Below are positions 56,454 to 64,000 of a stretch of DNA of 64,000 nucleotides, piece by piece. The notes beneath the pieces are model-generated. The model was not told the DNA's origin. It did not search any database and saw nothing but the letters and a program-made list of their open reading frames with translations. The translations under genes and the position numbers were made by a program. How positions within the stretch are numbered: the stretch's first letter is position 1; each line of letters opens with the position of its first letter. Origin of the DNA: an uncultured Opitutales bacterium (GTDB lineage Bacteria > Verrucomicrobiota > Verrucomicrobiia > Opitutales > Seribacteraceae); assembly GCA_943787575.1 (NCBI GenBank), contig CALSMY010000003.1, positions 62,001-126,000 on the forward strand. Reading direction: 5' to 3'.

Positions 56454-57305
56454 TTAAGATCGACAAGGCAGTTTAGCCTGGAGGTCCAAATAATTGATTT
56501 TGAGATCACCATACTTTTGGGCGGCTTGATACTTTTCTCTTTTGATTGATCCTTGCTCAAGAACTGAGCATTTTTCAATAATTACATCCAATGCTTGTTG
56601 GCATTGTTGATCGCTTAGGTCTGGTCGCTTGAGGATTTTCTCTAAAGCCTTAATTCGGAACCTGTCCATTCCCCAGGTTGTGGTGGAGAGTTGGTCAGCA
56701 TGCCCTCCGTGTTTACGGACTAATTTTTCTTCTGTTAATCCGATGGGATGATCCAGGAGTAAGCGTAACCAGAAGTCATAATCCTCACAGACTGGTAAAG
56801 ATTCATCAAACCATCCAACCGATTCAAAAACTGAGCGGTGTAAAAGAACTGAGGACGGGCATATTAAACAGTTTTTCAAACTGCGTTCCCACAATCTATG
56901 GTTTGATTTATCAAGGTATGCGGGTGGGATGACTTCGTTTCCTCGCCGGATCCATTTTTCAAGAGTGTGTACAGCGAGCAATTCTGGGTTTTGATCGATA
57001 TATTGGATTTGTTTTTCCAACTTTTTAGGTTCCCACTCGTCATCGGAGTCGAGCAGAGCAATCCATTCACACCTGGCTTGTTGAATGCCCCAATTTCGGG
57101 CAGCGGAAACGCCTAAGTTCTTGTCGCTTCTCAGGCAGTGGATATCTAGATGTTCATGGAAGTCAGAAAGGTCAGGAGAAGAAGACGAGCCATCATCCAC
57201 CACTAAAACCTCATCTGCCTGAGTTGTTTGTTCACGCACCGAGCACAAAGCCCTGTTGAGCAATTCTGCTCGGTTATGAACCGGGATGACTACAGAAATT
57301 TTCAA
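56454..57305 (-). CDS. family 2 glycosyltransferase
   Basis: 283 residues with the GT-A fold: SVVIPVHNRAELLNRALCSVREQ, DEVLVVDDGSS and the metal-binding D-x-D at CEWIALLDSDDEW. The acceptor region FDESLPVCEDYDFWLRLL is typical. Transfers a sugar from a nucleotide donor to a surface glycan or lipid; substrate unknown. It starts an apparent operon with the nucleosidase and SPL-like genes (2-base gap). Confidence 0.85.
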   Translation of the reverse strand: MKISVVIPVHNRAELLNRALCSVREQTTQADEVLVVDDGSSSSPDLSDFHEHLDIHCLRSDKNLGVSAARNWGIQQARCEWIALLDSDDEWEPKKLEKQIQYIDQNPELLAVHTLEKWIRRGNEVIPPAYLDKSNHRLWERSLKNCLICPSSVLLHRSVFESVGWFDESLPVCEDYDFWLRLLLDHPIGLTEEKLVRKHGGHADQLSTTTWGMDRFRIKALEKILKRPDLSDQQCQQALDVIIEKCSVLEQGSIKREKYQAAQKYGDLKINYLDLQAKLPCRS

Positions 57306-57354
57306 AGGTCAGCCATCCGTTTGGCAGGCTTCCCAGATGGGGGAAGCTGAGGAA

Positions 57355-58263
57355 TTAAAATACCTTAACTGTCACCTCGGTTCCTTCAAACCCAGGTGCG
57401 CTTATGACTAATTTCCCTTCGCCTGTTTCACCGCCTTTGATCGGAATATTCACGGTCATATCACCTTCGGCAATGATTGCTTCAGGCATGATGACAGAAT
57501 TAGGAATGTTGGTTTTTACATCGATGGGTAGACCACCTGCTGGGGCCTCGTAATCAATCTTAAAAAGTAAGGTAGCGGTATCCCCGGATTGAATCTCTAA
57601 AGAGTTTGGGCTTACCCCCAACCGGCTTTCATCAATTCGGAAATTCCCAAGATCAAGAGCTCCATGTGCCCCACCTACCAATTTAACGGGGTAATCAAGC
57701 CCAGAGGGCAGGGCAGGAACAACAAAGCGCAAGTTCATTTTCCGATAGGTAACGGGTAGTGGCATCTTGTTCGCCAACCTTGATCGCATCATACTTGGTA
57801 AGCCCTCTGCCTTGAACGGCAATTTCTGCTCCTACGGGGCCACGGTAGGAAGCGAGGTTACCCACATAGCGGTTCTCAAGGCGAAAGACTTGAAGGTCGC
57901 TGGTTACCCGCCGTTCAGAAACATTTCCATTGTCGAGCACGCTGGAATAAACGGCTTCAAAATAGTAGGTCGCTTCGTCAAACCCGGAAGGGAGTTTGTA
58001 ATCACAACTCCACAACTCTGGATTAAGATCATCCTGTACCATGACCAACTTTTCTCCACCAACCACGGCAAATACTTCAACCGTCTTGGTCTTGATCCCC
58101 CGTCCTGAATTTCAAGTTCGGTCTGTAAGGTATAAATTCCAGATGGATTTTGACTGACATTCTTGGATGTCAGGTTGATGAAGTTAGGCTGGCGGCAACC
58201 CGAAATAAGCCACAAGCTTGCTGACAGGATGCTAAAAGTAATTAATTTGGAGAAGAATTTCAT
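57355..58263 (-). CDS. lipoprotein with IPT/TIG domain, two apparent frameshifts
   Basis: Three overlapping ORFs join to one protein of about 300 residues. ATG 58263 starts a lipoprotein signal (KFFSKLITFSILSASLWLISGC). The frame then changes at a G5 run (C5 on the + strand, 58097-58101; one base missing), continuing KTKTVEVFAVVGGEKLVMVQ. It changes again near 57735 (one extra base), where LSENELAL joins RFVVPALPSGLDYPVKL. The middle forms an IPT/TIG immunoglobulin-like domain (VGNLASYRGPVGAEIAVQGRGLTKYDAIKVG). A further beta-rich domain ends EGKLVISAPGFEGTEVTVKVF. Start codon only 6 bases from the divergent hemW start. Confidence 0.65.
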
Positions 58264-58269
58264 GGTCAT

Positions 58270-59478
58270 ATGAATCAAACGGGTGAAGATTTGGATACCT
58301 TGGTGTTAAACAAGGAAAGAGCTGGGCGCAAGAAACTAGCGCTCGGAATGTATTTCCATGTTCCATTTTGTTCCACCACTTGTGATTTTTGCGCCTTCTA
58401 TCAGGAAAAACCAAGCAAAAAGGGGATTGAATCTTATTTTCGTGGATTAGAGATGGAATTATCCCGGTTTCCTCCCGACCGTGCGGTCTCGACCATTTTT
58501 ATCGGCGGGGGAACGCCCGGGCTTCTTCAATCCGATGATCTGGAACGCTTGTGCAAGCTGATAAACTCTACGGGCCTGGAAAAGAGTTACGAATGGTCCA
58601 TCGAGTTAGCTCCCTCCGAAATCAATCCCGAAAAACTACAGGTTTTAAAAGGGCAGGGGGTCAATCGTATATCAATGGGGGTACAGACCTTTAATCCAAC
58701 CTTCATGGATGCCTTAGGTCGCAAACATCCAGTGGACAAAATTTATCAGGCCTATCAATGGATTCGGGATGCGGACTTTCCCTCCGTTAACCTCGATCTG
58801 CTCTTTGGGGCACCGGGGCAGACTTTGGCGGACTGGGAGGCAGACCTCGCACAGGCGGTCGATCTTCAGCCCGACCATCTTTCCACTTACTGCCTTACTT
58901 TTGAGGAGGATACCGCGATGTATGTCCGCCTCGCCGAGGGTAAGGTGGATATCGACCCGGAACGCGAAGCTAGGTTCTATGAATTTGCCTGGGACTACCT
59001 GCCCGCCCATGGTTACGAACAGTACGAGGTGTCCAACTATGCCAAGCCGGGCCACCCCTGCCAGCACAACCTCAATACCTGGGGGATGAATGAATGGATC
59101 GGCTATGGCCCTTCCGCCTGTTCGCAGTACCAGGGCGTTCGCCGAAAAAATATTGCCAACCTTGAGGAATGGGAGGCTGGATTGCAGCCAGAAGGCACCC
59201 CGCAATTTATGGAGCAGGAAAAGCTGGGCTCAATCGATTTTGCCCGGGATGCCGTTCTCTTTGGTCTGCGGATGAACCAAGGCATCGACCTCGGCCAAAT
59301 CGCAACTCAGTTTGATCTTCAAATGAGGGTCTTTGCAGAGTCTGCCCATTTTTTGGAAAGGCTCTGCCACGAAGGATTGGCGGAAAAAGATGGTTCGGAT
59401 GCCTTTCGCCTAAGCAAGCAGGGACGAATCCTTTGCGATGCTATCGCCTGCGATCTCCCGGAACTAGCCGGGGTTTAA
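58270..59478 (+). CDS. hemW: radical SAM heme chaperone HemW
   Basis: 402 residues: the cluster motif MYFHVPFCSTTCDFCAFY (C-x-x-x-C-x-x-C), TIFIGGGTPGLLQ, RISMGVQTFNPTFMDALGRKH and a C-terminal HemW domain (IGYGPSACSQYQGVRRKNI, DAFRLSKQGRIL). The C-x-x-x-C-x-x-CxF pattern matches HemW, which inserts heme into respiratory proteins, rather than the oxygen-independent coproporphyrinogen III oxidase HemN. A heme chaperone suits the many cytochromes here. Confidence 0.88.
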   Translation: MNQTGEDLDTLVLNKERAGRKKLALGMYFHVPFCSTTCDFCAFYQEKPSKKGIESYFRGLEMELSRFPPDRAVSTIFIGGGTPGLLQSDDLERLCKLINSTGLEKSYEWSIELAPSEINPEKLQVLKGQGVNRISMGVQTFNPTFMDALGRKHPVDKIYQAYQWIRDADFPSVNLDLLFGAPGQTLADWEADLAQAVDLQPDHLSTYCLTFEEDTAMYVRLAEGKVDIDPEREARFYEFAWDYLPAHGYEQYEVSNYAKPGHPCQHNLNTWGMNEWIGYGPSACSQYQGVRRKNIANLEEWEAGLQPEGTPQFMEQEKLGSIDFARDAVLFGLRMNQGIDLGQIATQFDLQMRVFAESAHFLERLCHEGLAEKDGSDAFRLSKQGRILCDAIACDLPELAGV

Positions 59479-61262
59479 TTTAATGCATCCTTAAGAAGTT
59501 TGCTAGCTTCGCGGAGTCCACCCTCGCGGGCACGGACTTTCCATAATCTTTCAAACTCGCGGACCATTTCTTCGGGGTCCGCAACGGCATACTCTTTTTC
59601 TTCTGCGAAAGCGGTACCCCGCTCCAAAGCTACGCGGGTCATTTGCAACCCCAGCCTGATTTCCTCCAAGCTTTTTTGGACTCCAATGTCCCTGCTGGAG
59701 GAGGGCGTATCCCCGTCCAATTGGTCTAAATATTCAAGGCCCTGGTGAAGTTTTTGGGCACTTGCCTGTTCCTCGAAGAACTTTCCAAACCGTTCTTCAT
59801 GAAAACCGAAGAGAAGCGTCCAGTGCATACTTGAGTTGGGAATATAACTGTCCATCGCCTGGTCGAGTTTGCCCAGTTCTATTATCCACTTGCCCAGTCC
59901 GACACCAGAGTTGCCGTAGACCCAGCAATCAATCGCTCCGCCCAGGCTCGCTTCATTTATTTCCTGCCCATTCCAGCTCAACTGAGCCGCATGGAATAGG
60001 CCCGGATACATGGTGGGCCAGGGTTGGTGGTTCCCGCAATCTCCCCAACTGGTTAGTAGAATTCCTTCTGCCCCATGTTTTTGTGCCTGCTTGCAGGCAA
60101 GCTCGATATTCTTTTGGGCGATGGGCCAGCGCCCGGTAAAACTCTTCCAGGTACCAGTCCCTGGTGCCAGGCAAAACTCCAGTCCACATTGAGCGATTGC
60201 CGCTGCCTGTTCCTCAAAGGGATGGGTCGGTTCATAGCCCCATATGATCGGCGATGCATGCTTGTCCAAAAGCTTGGCATTCTCAGGATCCTCCAACAGT
60301 ACATCCGACCAAAACTGCATGTGCTTGCCATGCTTTTCCACCAGTTTTCGGATACCTTCCAGGTGGCGCAGGTACACTTTTGCCTTACCGGTCTTTTCCA
60401 CCTCCTGCCTGCTCCACCCCTGACCCAGTTCCCACGGTTCATCCAGTCCGACATTAAACTCCTTGGAACTAAAATTGGGCAGGTATTCCTCATAGAGCGA
60501 ATCAATGAAGTCGAGGCTTTGCTGGTTTGGTTTAAGGGTCGTTCCGTGCTCTCTTTTTATGTACGGATCTTCGCGGACAAATCCATCCGGGCATTCCGCC
60601 ATCTGTTTGTAGGCTGGGTGGCACAGCCAACGTTCAAAATGCCCGAAAGAATTCAGGTTGGGTACCAGTTCAATGAATCGATCCTTACAATAGCGATCGA
60701 TCTGCTGGATTTCAGTTGGCGATATGGGAGATGCATCCTTCCATACCGCCTCATGATCCCGAAAGCGAAAAGTGTGCTCGATGTAGAGCTGCAATTCATT
60801 GTATCCAATCAGGGCGAGCAAATCGATCAGGCGAAAGAGCTCCTCCATCGTGGGTACTTTGCACCGGCTGATATCGAGCATAAATCCACGCCGCCTGAGC
60901 ACTGGTTGGTCGGCTATTTTCATACAGGGCAGGGTATTGCCTGGCTCTACAAACCTGAAAAGTTGCCAAATTTTTGCGAAGGCACGGAAGATACCATCTG
61001 CTTGTCCGGCAAAAAGAGAAATTTTTTCGCTTCCCATTTCGATACGATATCCTTCGCCCTGGATGGTGGGATCCTTTTGCATTACCAAGTTTGCCTGGCG
61101 TGTGGACTCGGCTGGCTTGATTGCCAATTTTTCCCTCCATGCCCCCATGCCTTCGAGCAATTCCTTATCCTCGCAACCAATCCACCAGGTCTGAGGAACC
61201 GGGAAAACTCCCTCCAATGGTATAATTTCCCGGGGAGTGGGAAAAAGGGCGGGCTTGTTCAT
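59475..61262 (-). CDS. GH20 family glycoside hydrolase (beta-N-acetylhexosaminidase-like)
   Basis: About 595 residues from ATG 61262, which overlaps the upstream stop (ATGA); the ORF start at 61382 would overlap the symporter gene. Domain 20b (PALFPTPREIIPLEGVF) precedes the TIM barrel (VLRRRGFMLDISRCKVPTMEELFRLID). The GH20 catalytic Asp-Glu pair appears as EFNVGLDEPWELGQG, variant from the usual GGDE. There is no signal peptide, so cytoplasmic degradation of imported amino-sugar oligomers is likely. Co-transcribed with an SSS symporter. Confidence 0.82.
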   Translation of the reverse strand: MNKPALFPTPREIIPLEGVFPVPQTWWIGCEDKELLEGMGAWREKLAIKPAESTRQANLVMQKDPTIQGEGYRIEMGSEKISLFAGQADGIFRAFAKIWQLFRFVEPGNTLPCMKIADQPVLRRRGFMLDISRCKVPTMEELFRLIDLLALIGYNELQLYIEHTFRFRDHEAVWKDASPISPTEIQQIDRYCKDRFIELVPNLNSFGHFERWLCHPAYKQMAECPDGFVREDPYIKREHGTTLKPNQQSLDFIDSLYEEYLPNFSSKEFNVGLDEPWELGQGWSRQEVEKTGKAKVYLRHLEGIRKLVEKHGKHMQFWSDVLLEDPENAKLLDKHASPIIWGYEPTHPFEEQAAAIAQCGLEFCLAPGTGTWKSFTGRWPIAQKNIELACKQAQKHGAEGILLTSWGDCGNHQPWPTMYPGLFHAAQLSWNGQEINEASLGGAIDCWVYGNSGVGLGKWIIELGKLDQAMDSYIPNSSMHWTLLFGFHEERFGKFFEEQASAQKLHQGLEYLDQLDGDTPSSSRDIGVQKSLEEIRLGLQMTRVALERGTAFAEEKEYAVADPEEMVREFERLWKVRAREGGLREASKLLKDALN

Positions 61263-62815
61263 TTTATTTTCCTCGGCAGGAGGACTCCGCAGCCCCAGGT
61301 AAGAAATACCGTAACCGGCCATGCCCATGCGGTATTGATTTGAATTCCCAGCTTTTCTCCCTCCACCTTTAATCCGCTCCACTGTGCTACCTGTTCATAG
61401 GATAAAAGATCGAAGTTCAAAAGGATTTGATAAAGGTCGGGCCGCAGGTAAGCCACCAATGCAAAAGACAGGGCAAAGCCCAGGCTTAATCCCTTGGCAC
61501 TTGCCCGGGGAGTAAGTAGCGAGGCGAGGAACATGCCCAGCATCGGACCGGTGGTGTAAGAGATCATCCCAAAGGCAAGCACCACCACATTTACTTTGCC
61601 CCGCAACTGGTCAAGCTCCACCGCAAATCCGGCCAGCAAAATTCCCCAGATCAATACGAGCAGACGGGAAAGAAAAAGATCTTTGGCCTCTCCGTCTTTG
61701 CCCGCACTCTTCCCGTCCCGAATTAAAGAAAGGGTGGTCTGGGAAAGGGCAGCGAGGATGGAATCCAGGCTGGATATGGCCGCGGCAAAGATTCCCGCGA
61801 GGATCAATCCGCGCAGTCCCGCGGGCAGTTCCGTAACTATCCAGACCGGAAACACATAATTTCCATCCTCGGAAAAGATTGCGGGCTCAGTGCCTGCCAT
61901 CCGCATGGGTTCGTAGTATGCATACAGAGCGGTGCCCACAAAAAGCATCAGGGTGGTTAGTAAAAGTGCTGCGGAACTGGCAATCATGGCTTTGCGGGCA
62001 TCGGAAGCATCCCGACAACAAAACATCCGCTGGGCATTTAATTGATCCACCCCAAAAGCACTGAGGTTTTGGAAGGGCACCGCAATAATCGCTACCCAAA
62101 GGGTAAAACCGACTGCCGGATCGGTGGTCAGGTTAAGCAGGGTAAATTTACCCGCTTCTCCCGCCGTATCCACCATTTGAGTCCATCCGCCATCGAGATG
62201 CGAAATAATCCAGCCCAAAGAAAAAAGCCCGGCTCCGACGAAAAGAAAGAACTGCATTACATCCGTCCAGATAACGGTTCGCATCCCCCCCATCCAAGTC
62301 CATCCCACTGCAAACAGCCCGATGATCCATATACAATGTTCGAACTCGAGTGGAGTGACGACTTTAAGGGCAAGGGCCGCCACCAGTACTCTTACGCTTT
62401 GGCCTAGAATTCCTCCGATTTGAAAAATGATCGTGGCCAAGCGTTTCGCACCGATTCCCAGGCGGTTGCCCATAAAATCGTAGGGGCTGTAAATCTCCTT
62501 CTCATAAAATGCTTTGACGAAATATATACCCACCAGACACCGGGCCACAATTGACCCCAGTCCCCATTGCAAATAAGTAAAGTCCCCAGTTGCCGCATAG
62601 ACCATCCCGGGTACCCCGATAAAAGTAACCCCGCTTATTTCCGTAGCGATAATCGATCCAGATACCGCTGGCCAGGGGAGGGTACGACCTCCCAGAAAGA
62701 AGTCTTTAATGGTGGATTGCTTTCCCTTCAGGGCATGACCGACCCAAGTGGTCAGAGCGAGGTAACCCGCCACGACCAACCAATCGATCTGTGTAAAAAA
62801 TTGATGATATTCCAT
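61259..62815 (-). CDS. sodium:solute symporter (SSS) family transporter
   Basis: 518 residues with about 13 transmembrane helices. It starts VAGYLALTTWVGHALKGKQSTIKDFFLGGRTLPWPAVSGSIIATEISGVTFIGVPG, the SSS helix 1-2 signature, and has SLDSILAALSQTTLSL in the sodium-binding region of helix 8. It imports a solute with Na+. The 4-base overlap with the GH20 gene suggests an amino-sugar substrate. Divergent from purT across a 150-base region with direct repeats. Confidence 0.88.
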   Translation of the reverse strand: MEYHQFFTQIDWLVVAGYLALTTWVGHALKGKQSTIKDFFLGGRTLPWPAVSGSIIATEISGVTFIGVPGMVYAATGDFTYLQWGLGSIVARCLVGIYFVKAFYEKEIYSPYDFMGNRLGIGAKRLATIIFQIGGILGQSVRVLVAALALKVVTPLEFEHCIWIIGLFAVGWTWMGGMRTVIWTDVMQFFLFVGAGLFSLGWIISHLDGGWTQMVDTAGEAGKFTLLNLTTDPAVGFTLWVAIIAVPFQNLSAFGVDQLNAQRMFCCRDASDARKAMIASSAALLLTTLMLFVGTALYAYYEPMRMAGTEPAIFSEDGNYVFPVWIVTELPAGLRGLILAGIFAAAISSLDSILAALSQTTLSLIRDGKSAGKDGEAKDLFLSRLLVLIWGILLAGFAVELDQLRGKVNVVVLAFGMISYTTGPMLGMFLASLLTPRASAKGLSLGFALSFALVAYLRPDLYQILLNFDLLSYEQVAQWSGLKVEGEKLGIQINTAWAWPVTVFLTWGCGVLLPRKIK

Positions 62816-62869
62816 CCGCCCGCCATCAAAGATAGCTTTGGGTGTTGTGGAAACGGAAAAGCGATTTCC

Positions 62870-62905
62870 GTGAATAACTCCTTAGCTATGTGAATAACTC
62901 CTTAG
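62870..62905. repeat. two direct 16-base repeats in a divergent promoter region
   Basis: GTGAATAACTCCTTAG occurs exactly at 62870-62885 and 62890-62905, a period of 20 bases (about two helical turns). A third partial copy GTGAAT begins at 62920. It lies between the symporter/GH20 operon and purT, so a regulator binding site is plausible. Confidence 0.6.
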
Positions 62906-62970
62906 TGGCTCGGTTAAATGTGAATTGTTTTTTCTCGACCCATGGTTGTGCTGTCTTTCTTGATCTTTAC

Positions 62971-64000
62971 ATGTCTGTATCCCTTGGCACCCCCTTTAAA
63001 CCTTCGGCAAAAAAAGTTCTTCTTTGTGGCTCGGGCGAGCTTGGCAAAGAAGTGGTTATCGAGTTGCAGCGCTATGGCGTGGAAGTCATCGCACTTGATG
63101 CCTACGAAAATGCCCCTGCCATGCAGGTGGCAGATCGTTCCCATGTGGTATCCATGCTCGATGGGCCCGCCCTACGATCAATCATTGAGCTTGAAAATCC
63201 CGACCTGGTGGTCCCCGAGGTCGAGGCCATCGCCACCGATGTTTTGGCCGAATTGGAGGCGGGAGGCACAACCACGATCATTCCTACTGCCCGGGCAACC
63301 CAGCTTACCATGAACCGCGAGGGTATCCGCCGGCTCGCCGGTGAGGAGCTTGGCCTGCAAACCTCTCCCTATCGTTTTGCAGAGACTGAGGAAGAGTTTA
63401 CCCAGGCGGTCGCAGAGATTGGAATGCCCTGTGTGGTCAAACCCATCATGAGTTCCTCGGGCAAGGGCCAAAGCACCATAAAAAGTGCCGGGCAAATTAC
63501 ACAGGCCTGGGAATATGCCCAGGCGGGCGGACGTGCGGGCAAGGGCAAAGTGATTGTGGAAGGATTTGTGGATTTTGATTATGAAATCACCCTGCTCACG
63601 GTTCGTCATGCCGAGGGTACCTCCTTTTGCGATCCCATTGGCCATGTTCAGGTGGATGGAGATTACCGGGAGTCCTGGCAACCACACCCCATGTCCGATA
63701 GGGCCATTGCTGAGGCCCGTGAATATGCCCGGAAAATTACCGATTCTTTGGGTGGGTGGGGCGTATTTGGGGTGGAACTCTTTATCAAGGACGATCAGGT
63801 CATTTTTAGCGAGGTCTCCCCCCGTCCCCACGATACTGGCATGGTCACGATGATTTCCCAGGACCTTTCCCAGTTTGCCCTGCATGCCCGGGCCATTCTT
63901 GGTCTGCCCATCCCTGCCATCCGCCAGTTCGGACCATCAGCATCCAATGTCATCCTCGTTGAGGGAGAGTCGGATAATCCAAGCTTTGGCAATTTGGACA
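62971..64000 (+). CDS. purT: formate-dependent phosphoribosylglycinamide formyltransferase PurT (3' partial)
   Basis: Not in the ORF track because it runs off the window. From ATG 62971 the frame is open for 343 codons. The N-terminal [24 protein letters not shown] begins the PreATP-grasp domain, then [14 protein letters not shown]. The ATP-grasp core has [17 protein letters not shown] and [31 protein letters not shown]. It makes formyl-GAR from GAR, formate and ATP, an alternative to the folate-dependent PurN. About 50 C-terminal residues are missing. Confidence 0.93.
   Translation, partial: MSVSLGTPFKPSAKKVLLCGSGELGKEVVIELQRYGVEVIALDAYENAPAMQVADRSHVVSMLDGPALRSIIELENPDLVVPEVEAIATDVLAELEAGGTTTIIPTARATQLTMNREGIRRLAGEELGLQTSPYRFAETEEEFTQAVAEIGMPCVVKPIMSSSGKGQSTIKSAGQITQAWEYAQAGGRAGKGKVIVEGFVDFDYEITLLTVRHAEGTSFCDPIGHVQVDGDYRESWQPHPMSDRAIAEAREYARKITDSLGGWGVFGVELFIKDDQVIFSEVSPRPHDTGMVTMISQDLSQFALHARAILGLPIPAIRQFGPSASNVILVEGESDNPSFGNLD

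Noticed and set aside
60075-61343. 422-residue ORF on the + strand
   Set aside because: It lies fully antisense to the GH20 gene, whose frame has conserved family motifs; the + product has no recognisable motif.
63178-63885. 235-residue ORF on the minus strand
   Set aside because: Shadow of purT, which is absent from the track only because it lacks a stop in the window.

Overview
The window reads as a chromosomal segment of a Gram-negative bacterium of the Verrucomicrobiota, most likely an Opitutae/Puniceicoccales-like aquatic lineage. This is inferred from gene content: a PSCyt-type cytochrome + DUF1501 + DUF1549/DUF1553 operon with Sla1-like N-terminal modules, tryptophan-rich C-terminal modules on surface proteins, lipid A and heptose genes (lpxI, hldD), and the AmgK/MurU peptidoglycan salvage pair. 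No rRNA, CRISPR array, prophage or insertion sequence is visible. Three tRNAs (Arg-ACG, Met-CAT, Thr-TGT) and one candidate 6S-like RNA are present.

Layout. 1-4 kb: the end of a membrane/VWA-type cluster (HEAT repeats, DUF4159, small membrane protein, EI24/CysZ-like protein). 4-8.5 kb: a type II topoisomerase pair (parE/parC-like) behind a good sigma-70-type promoter. 8.5-11 kb: a polyprenol/phytol kinase-family protein, a secreted HExxH protein with a DUF3293 gene, and an orphan 3' gene remnant. 11-15.2 kb: a sugar-type ABC transporter whose ATPase is transcribed convergently. 15.2-22.5 kb: a diheme lipoprotein cytochrome, murU-amgK, and a tightly overlapping folD-RDD-proC-hldD operon, followed by rluB-like and hypothetical genes. 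22.6-24.9 kb: fabG-acpP-fabF. 25-32.4 kb: tRNA-Arg, a protein with a long Ser/Lys/Asp-rich tail, clpS-DUF2017, a second ketosynthase-ACP-FAD oxidoreductase set, an NtrC-type regulator and tRNA-Met. 32.4-37 kb: lipoprotein, membrane protein, candidate 6S RNA, matrixin-like protease and a paralogous surface-protein remnant. 37-43.8 kb: lpxI, leuS, a NaChBac-like channel, a phosphatase-like protein lacking its catalytic Cys, and sufS. 43.8-52 kb: the PSCyt/DUF1501/DUF1549 operon and an octaheme-TPR cytochrome. 52-58 kb: MerC-like protein, tRNA-Thr, small lipoproteins, a repeat-containing secreted protein, an SPL-like radical SAM/nucleosidase/glycosyltransferase operon and a TIG lipoprotein. 58-64 kb: hemW, a GH20 plus SSS-symporter operon and 5'-partial purT.

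Functional links include cell-envelope building and recycling (hldD, lpxI, murU, amgK, GH20, symporter), two acyl-carrier-protein systems (housekeeping fab and an accessory set), and periplasmic c-type cytochromes.

A dominant oddity is that at least thirteen genes are split by apparent single-base frameshifts while protein similarity continues in the next frame. The indels go both ways and several lie in homopolymers, so many are probably sequence errors, but the A9 case in parC could be biological slippage. I annotate these loci as single spanning genes and flag the break.
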